A stretch of DNA of 64,000 nt from JBHIKY01 sp042139015 (GCF_042139015.1 NZ_JBHIKY010000009.1:1-64000), one strand, 5' to 3'. Numbered from the stretch's first letter, positions 45,287 through 54,480 are shown. Notes: a model not told the origin generated them from the letters alone. Numbers and translations are program-made.

Positions 45287-45976
45287 ATGAAGACAATTGG
45301 TTTAATCGGCGGGATGAGCTGGGAGTCCTCCTTAGAGTATTATAGAAAAATAAATGAACTGGTTAGTAATAGGCTGGGCGGGCTGCATTCGGCCAAGTGT
45401 GTAATGTACAGTGTAGATTTTGCAGAGATAGAAGCTTTTCAGCGCAGAGGTGAGTGGCATAATGCGGCAGAAAAGCTTGTTTATGCTGCGAGGAAATTGG
45501 AGGCGGCTGGAGCCGATTATCTCATGATCTGTGCAAATACGATGCATAAAATTGCGGGTGACGTGCAGGAAAATATTACAATTCCCCTGCTTCATATCGG
45601 CGAAGCCGCCGCTGCAGAAATACAAAATCAGAAGCTGAATAAAATTGGGCTGCTTGGCACCATTTATACAATGGAGGATACCTTTTATAAGGAACGCCTG
45701 GAGAAGCTTGGTATTGAGGTGCTTATTCCAGAGGAACAGGAACGAAAGGAACTAAACCGCATTATTTATGAAGAGCTTTGTCACGGTTCTTTTCAAAAAC
45801 AATCAAAACAATCAATCCTCCGAATGATGGACGCTTTGATGGAAAAGGGAGCTGAAGGATTGGTGCTTGGCTGTACTGAGATTCCACTTATCGTTGATGC
45901 CGGGGATCACCAGCTTCCACAGTTTAACACGCTTGATATCCATGTGCGGCAGGCGGTGGAGCAGATGCTTACCTAA
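45287..45976 (+). CDS. Aspartate/glutamate racemase family protein
   Basis: 229 residues. The two catalytic Cys are in LMICANTMHKIA and LVLGCTEIPLIV; the N-terminal IGLIGGMSWESSLEYYRKIN is the family signature. It interconverts D- and L-acidic amino acids or a close analogue. ATG 45287 is preceded by GGAGGGAG. It converges on the operon containing a DUF1445 hydro-lyase, a family that includes D-glutamate cyclase, so both may deal with D-acidic amino acids. Confidence 0.9.
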   Translation: MKTIGLIGGMSWESSLEYYRKINELVSNRLGGLHSAKCVMYSVDFAEIEAFQRRGEWHNAAEKLVYAARKLEAAGADYLMICANTMHKIAGDVQENITIPLLHIGEAAAAEIQNQKLNKIGLLGTIYTMEDTFYKERLEKLGIEVLIPEEQERKELNRIIYEELCHGSFQKQSKQSILRMMDALMEKGAEGLVLGCTEIPLIVDAGDHQLPQFNTLDIHVRQAVEQMLT

Positions 45977-46036
45977 GTAATGTGCCGTGAAGCAGGTGGG
46001 CCGTTAACAGTACATGTAAAAAGTACATATGGCGGT

Positions 46037-46310
46037 GGAAACGGGAGGGGGAAGCGTGGAAAAAGCAGAGATAGCGTGGAAACGGGATCGCAGCGGTGGA
46101 AATCCGACCGCTGCAGGGGAAAGCGGCATGCGAGCAGGGGAAAAAGAAGAGACAAAGGGAAAAATTAGCTGAATCGGGGAAAAACCATTGGGAGCGGTGG
46201 AAACGGTAGATGCAACGGTGGAAACGGGAGGATGAAGCGTGGAAAAAGCAGAGATAGCGTGGAAATAGCACTGCACTGCTGAAAATCCGACCGCAGCAGG
46301 GGAAACCATC
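46037..46310. repeat. GGAAA array, 19-21 bp period
   Basis: Fourteen GGAAA (or GAAAA) motifs begin at 46037, 46058, 46078, 46098, 46118, 46139, 46158, 46178, 46199, 46220, 46241, 46261, 46281 and 46301: intervals 19-21 bp, mean about 20.3. A longer block (GGTGGAAACGGGAGG, then GAAGCGTGGAAAAAGCAGAG) occurs twice, 183 bp apart. The array fills the gap between two convergent genes. Confidence 0.85.
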
Positions 46311-46358
46311 AAGGAAAAACCAAGCAAACGGAACGAGTGCCCGTCTGCTTGATTATTG

Positions 46359-47138
46359 TTACGCATATCTTTTCAAAAACTCATCATTTGTGATATCCGT
46401 GACGAACATATGACCGGGAGAATGAGTGATCATTAATGGGATTCCGCTTGTTACAGTGGCCATCTGCGGGGTCACGCCGCAGGCCCAGAATACAGGGTCC
46501 TCATCAGGCTTGATATCAATAGCGTCTCCGTAATCAGGGGCATTAATATCACGAATACCAAGCTCCGCCGGGTCTCCAATATGAACGGGTGATCCGTGCA
46601 TGTTAGGGTATTTGGCTGTGATGTCGCTGGCATTGCTGGTCAGATGACGTGGCAACGGTCTCATCGAAACGACAAGCGGGCCTTCAAAGACTCCTGCTTT
46701 TTCTGAAGGACGATTCGTGACATACATCGCTACGTTCTTTTTTTCATCGACATGTCTTAACGGTATATTGGCACTTTGCAGCATGCTTTCAAAGGTAAAG
46801 CTGCAGCCAATAAGAAATGTGACAAAATCATCTCTCCACGTGCTCTCGATGTCGTCCTGTTCGTTGATGAGTTCCCCTTTTTCATAAATTCTGTACAGCG
46901 GAACATCGCTTCGAATATCCGAGCCTGGGGCAAGGGAGGATTCGAATTCCCCCGCCTCAAGCACATCGACAATAGGGCAGGACTTCGGATTTCTATGCGC
47001 AAATAAAAAGAAATCGAAGGCATATGCTTTCGGCAGGATGACTACGTTCGCCTGCACATAGTCAGCGCAGTAGCCGGACGTAGGCTGCCGGAATACTCCA
47101 GTGCGAATCAGCTGACGAAGCTCTCGGGGAGTCTGCAC
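46359..47138 (-). CDS. DUF1445 putative hydro-lyase (YcsI/D-glutamate cyclase-like)
   Basis: 259 residues. Characteristic segments: LRQLIRTGVFRQPTSGYCAD, VQANVVILPKAYAFDFFLFA, RNPKSCPIVDVLE, FVTFLIGCSFTFESML, VSMRPLPRHL and FWACGVTPQMA. This family includes D-glutamate cyclase (D-glutamate to 5-oxo-D-proline). Last gene of the GntR-controlled TRAP operon; GTG start. Confidence 0.88.
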   Translation of the reverse strand: MQTPRELRQLIRTGVFRQPTSGYCADYVQANVVILPKAYAFDFFLFAHRNPKSCPIVDVLEAGEFESSLAPGSDIRSDVPLYRIYEKGELINEQDDIESTWRDDFVTFLIGCSFTFESMLQSANIPLRHVDEKKNVAMYVTNRPSEKAGVFEGPLVVSMRPLPRHLTSNASDITAKYPNMHGSPVHIGDPAELGIRDINAPDYGDAIDIKPDEDPVFWACGVTPQMATVTSGIPLMITHSPGHMFVTDITNDEFLKRYA

Positions 47139-47165
47139 GATGATATCCCTTCTTTCTGATAGATT

Positions 47166-48455
47166 CTATGCTCCAAATATATCACGGTAAAGTTCAGGGA
47201 GATACAGGCTGATTTCAGGGATATACGTTATAAGCAGCAAGACAGCAATTAATATGCCTACCTGAGGGACAAGATGCTTAAACATATCCTGTACTTTTAT
47301 TTTAGCTATTTTTGCCGTGACAAAAAGTGTAACACCGAGCGGAGGTGTGGCCATACCGATCGTCAGGTTCACTGCCATAATGATCCCGAAATGAACGGGG
47401 TCAATTCCGGCTGCAATCACCAGTGGCAGAAACAATGGTGTAAATATTGATACAGCACTAATAGTATCTATAAAAGTGCCTGCCAGCAGTAATATAATGT
47501 TAATGACCAGCAGCAGTAATAGTGGATTTTCAGCCACAGGCCCAAGCATATTCGTCAACTGTGCCGGGATACTTTCATAAGATAAAAACCAAATAAACAG
47601 TGATGCCGTCCCGATAAGGAAAACAATCGATGCGGTTGTTTTACCTGTTGCTATAAATACATCCTTTAAATCCTTTAGAGTTAATTCTTTATACACAAAC
47701 ATGCCGATAATTAGAGCATAGAATACAGCTACTACACCTGACTCTGTGGCGGTGAAAATTCCTGAGATAATTCCTCCGATGATAATAATCGGCATAATTA
47801 AGGCAAGTAGTGCGTCTGCGAAACCTTTGAAAAATTCTTTGGGCTTTGGAATTGTATCTCTTGCTTTGTAGTTATTCTTTTTGCCTACAATAAAGCTGTA
47901 AATCATTAATCCAAGCCCCATCATTATACCGGGTACAAATCCAGCAATAAAAAGATCACCTATAGATACACTTGCAATTACACCGAACAAAATAAGCACA
48001 ATACTTGGAGGAATAATAGGGCCGATAGTAGCTGAGGTGGCCACGAGACTTGCGGAGAAGCCGACATCGTAGTTCTCTTTTTTCATCGCAGGCAGCATCA
48101 TTCCACCAATGGCTGCTGCTGCGGCGATCGCCGTTCCGGTCAATGCAGAAAAAAACATACTCGCTACTACAACAACCATGGCAAGTCCGCCTGGCATAAA
48201 TCCGACAAGCATCTGCGAGAATCGAATCAACCGCTCCGATATTCCACCGCGTGTCATTACTTCGCCGGCAAGGATGAACAATGGCACTGCTATTAAGCTG
48301 AAGCTTTCAATACCGCCGAAAATCTGACGCGGGACATTGATGAGAAGGTAAGGGTCTGTAAGTAAAATTCCTGTCATCGACACAGCACCCAGGGCAAAGG
48401 CAATCGGTACCCTCAGTAATATCAATAAGAATAATAATGGAATGAGCCAGATCAT
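47166..48455 (-). CDS. TRAP transporter large membrane subunit (DctM), second system
   Basis: 429 residues, about 12 helices; VPLFILAGEVMTRGGISERL, SALTGTAIAAAAAIGGMMLP and TPPLGVTLFVTAKIA are DctM motifs. Overlaps DctQ by 4 bases. It serves an operon with amidase and hydro-lyase enzymes, so it probably imports an amide- or carboxylate-bearing compound. Confidence 0.92.
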   Translation of the reverse strand: MIWLIPLLFLLILLRVPIAFALGAVSMTGILLTDPYLLINVPRQIFGGIESFSLIAVPLFILAGEVMTRGGISERLIRFSQMLVGFMPGGLAMVVVVASMFFSALTGTAIAAAAAIGGMMLPAMKKENYDVGFSASLVATSATIGPIIPPSIVLILFGVIASVSIGDLFIAGFVPGIMMGLGLMIYSFIVGKKNNYKARDTIPKPKEFFKGFADALLALIMPIIIIGGIISGIFTATESGVVAVFYALIIGMFVYKELTLKDLKDVFIATGKTTASIVFLIGTASLFIWFLSYESIPAQLTNMLGPVAENPLLLLLVINIILLLAGTFIDTISAVSIFTPLFLPLVIAAGIDPVHFGIIMAVNLTIGMATPPLGVTLFVTAKIAKIKVQDMFKHLVPQVGILIAVLLLITYIPEISLYLPELYRDIFGA

Positions 48456-48904
48456 CGAATCACCTGCCTAATATGAAAATACAGCATAAACAAACCGCTG
48501 ATTGGTATGGCGAAATAGACATAAGCTGTCTGAACAGGCAGAATACCAACAGTCTGGCCGGATGTCAGGTTATTATTTACGAGCTGGAACCCGTAATAGG
48601 TGAAAATAACTATAAAAAACCCAACGATGACAAACTCAAGAACGGTTGCCATCTTCTGCAGCCACAGTGGTTTGTTATCGAGCAGATCGACCTGCAGGTG
48701 ATCCTTGTGATAAAGACAGACCACTGCTCCAAGCAGGACGGCATAAACAAATGTGATTAATACAAATTCCTGCGACCAGGCAAGCGATTGACCTAGTACG
48801 TAGCGGTAAAATACTTGCAGAAATGTTACAAATACTGTAATGACTAAAAAAAGGAACATGAGTAATTCCAAGATTTTAATAATCAGGGCATCAATCTTTT
48901 GCAT
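48452..48904 (-). CDS. TRAP transporter small membrane subunit (DctQ), second system
   Basis: 150 residues, four helices, with VLGQSLAWSQEFVLITFVYA and LGAVVCLYHKDHLQVDLLD as DctQ marks. Lies after the hairpin that separates it from the receptor gene. Confidence 0.88.
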   Translation of the reverse strand: MQKIDALIIKILELLMFLFLVITVFVTFLQVFYRYVLGQSLAWSQEFVLITFVYAVLLGAVVCLYHKDHLQVDLLDNKPLWLQKMATVLEFVIVGFFIVIFTYYGFQLVNNNLTSGQTVGILPVQTAYVYFAIPISGLFMLYFHIRQVIR

Positions 48905-48947
48905 GTATCCCCCTCATTTCTGAATCGACTTTGCTGATGAATTAACC

Positions 48948-48973
48948 CCAGGTGTATAACTGAATACACCTGG
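48948..48973 (-). terminator. Intra-operon hairpin between receptor and membrane subunits
   Basis: Perfect 10-bp stem CCAGGTGTAT / ATACACCTGG with a 6-base loop, no T run. It likely protects or partly terminates the message so that receptor is made in excess over membrane subunits. Confidence 0.6.
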
Positions 48974-48984
48974 AATGTTCTTAA

Positions 48985-50001
48985 TTATTTTGCTGCTTCA
49001 ATTTCTTCAAGCAGGGAAGCGGGAACTTCTTCAGACAATACATCCCTGACATCAGCTGTTGCTTCTCTAAAAGCCTCCCGGTCCGGCTCTTCATTAATCG
49101 TAACGCCGTTCTCTTCTAAGGTTTCTACGATTTCTTCTTCTTTTTCAGCAAGCTCTTCACGCTGATAGTCTGTTGTTTCCTGAACTGCTTCTTCGAGAGC
49201 TGCCTGCTGATCTTCACTTAATTTTTCCCAGGCTGCATTGCTTGCTACAGTGATGGCTGGGGAATACGTGTGGGAGGTTAGTGTTACATAGTCCTGCACC
49301 TCATAAAATTTCATCGAATCAATCGTAGGGAGCGGATTTTCCTGCCCATCTACTACGCCCTGGTCCAAAGCAGAGTACAGTTCATTAAAGTCTACCGGTG
49401 TCGGGCTTGCTCCAAGCGCATTCATGTGAGCTTCCCATACCTTTGAAGGCTGGACACGAATGCTTAGTCCTTGAACATCTTGTGGTGTATTGATTTCTTT
49501 TTCATTATTCGTGATGTGCCTAAAGCCTACTTCCCAAAATCCCAGTCCTTTCATGTTGTTCTCTTCCACGGTTTCCATTAAGCTCTCCCCAATCTCTCCA
49601 TCAAGTACGCTGTATACATGATCTCTGTCTTCAAAAATGTAGGGGATCCCGAATACGTTCATTTCAGGAACGGTATTTGCAAAAGAGCTGTCTGCTGCCA
49701 CAGTTGTCATATCTAGTGTTCCATCTAGAATTTGCTCTACTGCTTCATCTTCACTTCCCAGGTTGGCATTGCCATGAATATCGATGGTTACGGATCCATC
49801 GGTCTTTTCTTCCGCCAGTTCTTTAAATTTCTCAGCAGCAATGTGGTATTGATGAGTGTCGGAGCCAGTATGGGCTAATCTAAGGGTGACACTGTCTTCC
49901 GAATCACCTCCGTCTGCTTCTCCATTAGAATCCCCGCTTCCGCATGCGGCAGTGAAGATAACAGAACTAATTACCATCGTGGAAATCAGAAACTTTTTCA
50001 T
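48985..50001 (-). CDS. TRAP transporter substrate receptor (DctP), second system
   Basis: 338 residues, lipobox FTAACGSGD. DctP segments: LRLAHTGSDTHQYHIAAEKF, GFWEVGFRHITNNE, LSIRVQPSKVWEAHMNALGA (ligand-binding Arg) and GVVDGQENPLPTID. The ATG at 50001 follows GAGGAGTG; the frame upstream overlaps the amidase gene end and is not used. Substrate unknown. Confidence 0.92.
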   Translation of the reverse strand: MKKFLISTMVISSVIFTAACGSGDSNGEADGGDSEDSVTLRLAHTGSDTHQYHIAAEKFKELAEEKTDGSVTIDIHGNANLGSEDEAVEQILDGTLDMTTVAADSSFANTVPEMNVFGIPYIFEDRDHVYSVLDGEIGESLMETVEENNMKGLGFWEVGFRHITNNEKEINTPQDVQGLSIRVQPSKVWEAHMNALGASPTPVDFNELYSALDQGVVDGQENPLPTIDSMKFYEVQDYVTLTSHTYSPAITVASNAAWEKLSEDQQAALEEAVQETTDYQREELAEKEEEIVETLEENGVTINEEPDREAFREATADVRDVLSEEVPASLLEEIEAAK

Positions 50002-50020
50002 ATAATGAACACTCCTCGTT

Positions 50021-50815
50021 TTAATAGTAGGTGTAGAAATTGGGAACCCGGCTCTCAAAAACGGGAACCTTTTGGCGAGCTATATTAACCTCGTCAGAAG
50101 AAATTACAGCGCGGATCGTCTCTTCTTTATTCTGGCTTCCTTCGCCAAGAATATTTCCCCATGGATCAATAATCATGGAGGTGCCGGCAAACTCCACCCC
50201 GTCATATTCGCCGATCCGGTTGCAGGAGAGGATATATACTTGATTTTCGATCGCTCTCGCCAGCTGAAGATATCTCCAATGGTCTCTTCTTGCCTGTGGC
50301 CATTCCGCTGCAATAAAAATAGCTTGTGCTCCCTCTAGTGCAAGTGCCCGCGTAAGTTCTGGAAAACGAAGGTCGTAGCAAATAATAAGGCCCATTTTCA
50401 TACCGTCAATTTCAAATACAGCGGCCTTATTTTCACCAGCAGTAAGATAAGTTGGCTCATCAAGCATCGGTACGAGATGCAGCTTATCGTAGTGATAAAC
50501 AAGATCGCCTTTCTGATTGATAACCAGCGCCCGGTTGAACATTTTATCGCCGTTTTTGTATGCGATGGAACCGGCGACAAGGTGAACGTTACATTCCTTT
50601 GCGAGTTTTTGTAAGAAAGGAATCGTTTCGCTGCTCTTATCATCTGCGATATTATTTAAATTCTGCAGGGTATAGGCAGTAGTCCACATTTCTGGAAGGA
50701 CAATGATATCTGGATTATTTTGATTAACCTCATCTTTGATGAGACGTGCTGCATTCTCACGGTTAGCCGCTGGGCTGCCGGGAACAATATCGAATTGAAG
50801 GACAGATACATTCAC
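50021..50815 (-). CDS. Carbon-nitrogen hydrolase (omega-amidase/NIT-like)
   Basis: 264 residues. The triad is complete: Glu in IIVLPEMWTTAY, Lys in YDKLHLVPML, Cys in LIICYDLRFPEL. The SCNRIGEYDGVEFAG region is typical of omega-amidases and N-carbamoyl hydrolases. It would release ammonia from the imported substrate or an intermediate. GTG start overlapping the DUF2848 stop by 4 bases. Confidence 0.9.
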   Translation of the reverse strand: MNVSVLQFDIVPGSPAANRENAARLIKDEVNQNNPDIIVLPEMWTTAYTLQNLNNIADDKSSETIPFLQKLAKECNVHLVAGSIAYKNGDKMFNRALVINQKGDLVYHYDKLHLVPMLDEPTYLTAGENKAAVFEIDGMKMGLIICYDLRFPELTRALALEGAQAIFIAAEWPQARRDHWRYLQLARAIENQVYILSCNRIGEYDGVEFAGTSMIIDPWGNILGEGSQNKEETIRAVISSDEVNIARQKVPVFESRVPNFYTYY

Positions 50816-51516
50816 GAGTTGTTCACCTCACGCTTAGATGCTGTTAAATTAGTGACCTCATACGTGAGCTCTATTTTTCGCTGCAAAACGGGGTCCTCTA
50901 ACGCCATTTTGTAAGCTTCTCCAAACTGAAAACCATGAAGGAGCGGAACAGTTCCTGCGAAGAATACAGCGTTTTCCGTTGGAAACGACCGGTGTTTAAG
51001 CAATTCAGCAATATTATCAAAGGAAAGGATGGCAGAAAACTTATCATGCTGATAAGGCTTCCACTTCCCCTCGATGAGAATATCAGTCGAAAGCGTCAGC
51101 TTGTCCCAGTGGGGAAGAACCTCTTCTACTTTCCAAGCTTCTTTTGCAATCGGTTTATCACAGACCTGCTTCGATTTTCCAATGTCTACGGTTTCTAATT
51201 CGCGGTCTGTATGATCACTGCCGACGGTGACATATACCTCAGCATCCGCAAAAATCAGTACAATTTCCGCTTCGCCCGAGGTTTCATTTCCGGATACCTG
51301 GATGGCGTCTTTCGTCGATAAACTGGAAAGTCTCATTGGATAAAAGGCTGGAATACTGTCGGGACGCGGCACGCCGAGCTCTGCAAGTTCTTCCACATGC
51401 GCCTCGACCTTTTCCTGGTTCCGTCCGGTATAGCCAATACAATAAACGGTGCTGACCGGTATCGTTTTCACCGCTTGTTTGGTTTCAAAAGTAAATGGTG
51501 TAGATGCTTTAGTCAT
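50812..51516 (-). CDS. DUF2848 family protein (fumarylacetoacetase-like fold)
   Basis: 234 residues. VYCIGYTGRNQEKVEAHVEEL near the start, PRPDSIPAFYPMR, VTVGSDHTDRELE and AVFFAGTVPLLHGF match the uncharacterised DUF2848 family, whose fold resembles FAH hydrolases. It is the first enzyme gene after the regulator, so it likely acts on the operon's substrate. Confidence 0.82.
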   Translation of the reverse strand: MTKASTPFTFETKQAVKTIPVSTVYCIGYTGRNQEKVEAHVEELAELGVPRPDSIPAFYPMRLSSLSTKDAIQVSGNETSGEAEIVLIFADAEVYVTVGSDHTDRELETVDIGKSKQVCDKPIAKEAWKVEEVLPHWDKLTLSTDILIEGKWKPYQHDKFSAILSFDNIAELLKHRSFPTENAVFFAGTVPLLHGFQFGEAYKMALEDPVLQRKIELTYEVTNLTASKREVNNS

Positions 51517-51527
51517 AGTGGACTCTC

Positions 51528-52184
51528 CTATTCTTTCTCTTTTAATAAGTGAAACAATACATCTTTACTATTATCTATATGGTTTTGAATAGCTAACTTC
51601 GTTTTCCCGGAAGATCTGGTTTCCAAGGCTTTAATAATGTCAGCATGCTCTTGCAGCGTACCTGTCATTCTTTCTTCATTTTTAACAGCTAATATACCAA
51701 AGCGGAGCATCTGATCCCCGAGATGATCAAGAAACTGAATAAGACGGCTGTTATTCGTAAGCTGCGCAAGATGCATATGGAACCTGCGGTCTTCATTAAT
51801 GAAATCTTGGCGGCTTTGCTTCGAGAGCAATTCCATCGTTTGATGAATACGCTTCAACTCAGCTATGTTTTCATCGGTGATAATAGGTGCAACGAGTTCT
51901 CCGACAAAGCTTTCATTAGCGTGCCGGCACTGAAACACCTCAACAATATCCTGCTTGTCAACCTCTTTGATGATCACACCTTTCCACGGCAATGTCTCCA
52001 CCCAATCTTCAAATTCCAGCCGTTTGATTGCTTCTCTGACCGGAGTCCGGCTGACACCGAGTTTTTCAGCGATGGATCGCTCCTGCAGAAGATTTCCTGG
52101 CTGGATATCCCCACTGACGATGGCTGCTTTCAACTCGCGATAAACCTGATCCGTATATGAAACAAACTTTCCAATCTTCTTCAA
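51528..52184 (-). CDS. GntR-family regulator of the second TRAP operon
   Basis: 218 residues. Winged helix: GDIQPGNLLQERSIAEKLGV, SRTPVREAIKRLEFE; an FCD helical domain follows (HANESFVGELVAP; DRRFHMHLAQLTNNSRLI) with metal-type His residues. TTG start after GGGAG. It precedes DUF2848, amidase, TRAP and DUF1445 genes in one direction and most likely represses them. Palindrome-rich DNA (GATATACGGTATCTGGTATA) at 52240-52262 may be its operator. Confidence 0.88.
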   Translation of the reverse strand: MKKIGKFVSYTDQVYRELKAAIVSGDIQPGNLLQERSIAEKLGVSRTPVREAIKRLEFEDWVETLPWKGVIIKEVDKQDIVEVFQCRHANESFVGELVAPIITDENIAELKRIHQTMELLSKQSRQDFINEDRRFHMHLAQLTNNSRLIQFLDHLGDQMLRFGILAVKNEERMTGTLQEHADIIKALETRSSGKTKLAIQNHIDNSKDVLFHLLKEKE

Positions 52185-52316
52185 CTCTCACAGCTCCCTT
52201 GAATCCCAGATTTTATACAATGTAAAATTCTCGCGATATATGATATACGGTATCTGGTATACCGGTTGATTCAATAGTATATATAAATGATAGAATTGTC
52301 AAATTGTTTCTATAAT

Positions 52317-52330
52317 TGCAAGCGATTACA
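52317..52330 (-). promoter_or_regulatory. cre site before the GntR operon
   Basis: TGCAAGCGATTACA fully matches the degenerate cre consensus TGNAANCGNWNNCA. It lies about 130 bp upstream of the regulator start and between it and the symporter terminator, indicating CcpA control. Confidence 0.6.
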
Positions 52331-52343
52331 CGTTTAAATAAAA

Positions 52344-52373
52344 ATACTCCTTACAAATTTCTGCAAGGAGTAT
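52344..52373 (-). terminator. Terminator of the symporter gene
   Basis: On the minus strand ATACTCCTT, 12-base loop, AAGGAGTAT then TTTTATTT. Confidence 0.85.
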
Positions 52374-52382
52374 GATTTCTTC

Positions 52383-53882
52383 TTATTTCATACTAACCAC
52401 TTTATCGTACTCTTCTTTTACCTGTGGAGAAGGGCCTGGCCCAATCAGACTAAAGATGACAATGGCGATGGAAGAGAAGAGGAAACCGGGCACCATTTCA
52501 TATAGATCTGAACCGGTGTACTGCCAGGTAAACACAGTTATACCACCTACGAGTAAGCCTGCTAATGCACCGTTTCGGCTTGTTCTTCTCCAAAAGAGTG
52601 AAAATAATATCGGCGGGCCAAAGGTAGCTCCAAAGCCTGCCCATGCGTAGGAAACGAGATCCAAAACGGAGCTTTCATCGTTCCAGGCAAGCAGCAGCGC
52701 GATAATAGCGATTAGCAGCACTGCCCCGCGCCCTATCCAGACAAGCTCGGTTTCACTTGCTTTTTTTCGGAAGTATTTTCTATAAAAATCTTCAGAGAGC
52801 GCACTGGAAGAGACGAGCAATTGCGAGTCGACTGTGCTCATTATTGCGGCCAGGACGGCTGCCAGCAAGAAGCCTGCCACCCAGGGGCTGTACGCTACCT
52901 GCACAAGCTGAATAAACACTTGCTCTGGATCGTTTAGTGGCTCGTCAAAGCTGACGATCCCGATCATCCCTACTAACAGGGCGCAATAGAGAGGAATGAC
53001 TACCCCGAGCAAGACTCCGATTACTTTTGCTTTTCTGACTTCTTTGGCGGAGCGGATCGCCATAAAGCGTGCAAGTATATGTGGCTGTCCAAAGTAGCCA
53101 AGGCCCCAGGCGAGAGCGGAAATAATTCCTACAAATCCTATCGCACCTGCAGGCTCCCAAAATACACCTTCTGCCTGATCGTAGCTCGTCGCCTCAAAGG
53201 CATCCAGCAGGCTGACGTTAATAGAGCCAAGCTGATTAAAGAGTGCCTGGAATCCACCGATTTCCACCAGACCGTAAACAGCGGTAACAAGGAGGGCCAA
53301 AAACATTAAAGCTCCCTGCAGAAAATCGGTATAACTGACTGCCAAAAAGCCTCCCAAAAAAGTATATCCTACGATGATTGCTGCCCCAATCAGCAACGAG
53401 AGATGGTAATCCATTTCAAAGGTGCCCTGGAAAAGCTTCGCACCTGCCACGAGGCCGGATGCGGTGTAAAATAAGAAAAATAGCAGAATAAATAGAGCGG
53501 AAATCAGCCTTAATAAATTTGACCGGTCATGAAAACGATTTTCAAAAAATTCAGGAAGCGTAATCGAATTATTGGAAAACTGTGTGTAAACACGCAGTCT
53601 TTTAGCCACATACTGCCAGTTAAAGGTAGCACCGATCGCAAGTCCGACTGCGATCCAAAGACTGAAAGCATCGAAGCCTGCAGCATAGGCTGCACCCGGA
53701 AGACCGATCAACAGCCATCCACTAAAATCACTTGCCGCAGTGGAGAAGGCTGCGACCCAGCTGTTCAGAGAGCGGCCGCCGAGAATGTAATCAGACAAGG
53801 TGTTGGTCATTCGGTACGTGATGATACCAATAGTCAACATAATAGATAAGTATACTATGAATGTAATTAATGTAGCATCCAC
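52383..53882 (-). CDS. Sodium/solute symporter, PutP-like
   Basis: 499 residues, 13 predicted helices. Family motifs: GGRSLNSWVAAFSTAASDFSG, WQYVAKRLRVYTQ, FRVYTQ-like loop and FYTASGLVAGAKLF; SAWAWGLGYFGQPHI-like segment (SALAWGLGYFGQPHILARF) is typical of proline permeases. Likely sodium-coupled uptake of proline or a related compound, useful for osmotic balance. GTG start immediately follows the stop of a tiny upstream gene (TAAGTG). Confidence 0.9.
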   Translation of the reverse strand: MDATLITFIVYLSIMLTIGIITYRMTNTLSDYILGGRSLNSWVAAFSTAASDFSGWLLIGLPGAAYAAGFDAFSLWIAVGLAIGATFNWQYVAKRLRVYTQFSNNSITLPEFFENRFHDRSNLLRLISALFILLFFLFYTASGLVAGAKLFQGTFEMDYHLSLLIGAAIIVGYTFLGGFLAVSYTDFLQGALMFLALLVTAVYGLVEIGGFQALFNQLGSINVSLLDAFEATSYDQAEGVFWEPAGAIGFVGIISALAWGLGYFGQPHILARFMAIRSAKEVRKAKVIGVLLGVVIPLYCALLVGMIGIVSFDEPLNDPEQVFIQLVQVAYSPWVAGFLLAAVLAAIMSTVDSQLLVSSSALSEDFYRKYFRKKASETELVWIGRGAVLLIAIIALLLAWNDESSVLDLVSYAWAGFGATFGPPILFSLFWRRTSRNGALAGLLVGGITVFTWQYTGSDLYEMVPGFLFSSIAIVIFSLIGPGPSPQVKEEYDKVVSMK

Positions 53883-53996
53883 TTATTCCTCCCCCTTTCC
53901 TTCTTTTAAATAGCTGATTATTACCCAGACCGCTAGCAGCGGCATCGGTACGACAAACCAGAACCACGTCCATCCCGTCAGCGTAAATTCTTCCAT
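53883..53996 (-). CDS. 37-residue symporter accessory membrane protein
   Basis: MEEFTLTGWTWFWFVVPMPL then LAVWVIISYLKEGKGEE: one membrane helix with Trp-rich start, matching the small accessory proteins encoded before sodium/solute symporters. GGAGGGAGG precedes the ATG and the gene abuts the symporter start. Confidence 0.75.
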   Translation of the reverse strand: MEEFTLTGWTWFWFVVPMPLLAVWVIISYLKEGKGEE

Positions 53997-54049
53997 TTCT
54001 TCTTCCTCCCTCCCTCATTTTCAAAAAACTAAATATTATAGCTATAAAG

Positions 54050-54480
54050 GATTCATTAAAATATATAATATTCGGACTATGCTGTCAATTTTTCCTTTTA
54101 TTAGTACATTCATGGTATTTTTTTACTCTTGAAAATACAACCATTACAACAAAATAATTATATTTATATAATAAAAATTCATTCATTTTTTCACTTCAAC
54201 TCGTTAAAGTATAGACAAACATGTTTACCAACTTGTTTTAAATAGAAAAACATAAACATGTTTCTAAACTAGTTTATTAAACTTGTTTTGAAACATGTTT
54301 AATATTTCAAGATAGTAGAATCGCTTGTTCGTAGGTTTTATTAACTATTCATCATGAGAATAAACTCAATACTTCTGTACCTTTTTTGCTTTACATGTTT
54401 GTAAACATGTTGGTTTTGATATATGATGAAAATAAGAAAGATGTTTGTTTTATCAGTAATTAGTCTGGAGGAGTGAAAAA
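54050..54480 (+). promoter_or_regulatory. AT-rich iteron block and promoter region before the actin-like gene
   Basis: Six 10-bp palindromic iterons (AAACATGTTT, AACTTGTTTT, AAACATGTTT, AAACTAGTTT, AAACTTGTTT, AAACATGTTT) begin at 54217, 54230, 54254, 54266, 54279 and 54291, i.e. every 12-13 bp with one doubled gap. A further inverted pair, ACATGTTTGTAAACATGT, is at 54393-54410. Such a block before a ParM/Alp operon is expected of a centromere (parC) that also serves as operator for the adaptor. GGAGGAG precedes the start codon. Confidence 0.75.

Noticed and set aside
45980..46271. Short frames on both strands through the GGAAA array
   Set aside because: Unit length varies between 19 and 21 bp, which breaks any heptad frame; low-complexity products.
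31940..46310. CRISPR array
   Set aside because: Units of the arrays are contiguous and only 19-21 bp, with no unique spacers; no cas gene is present.
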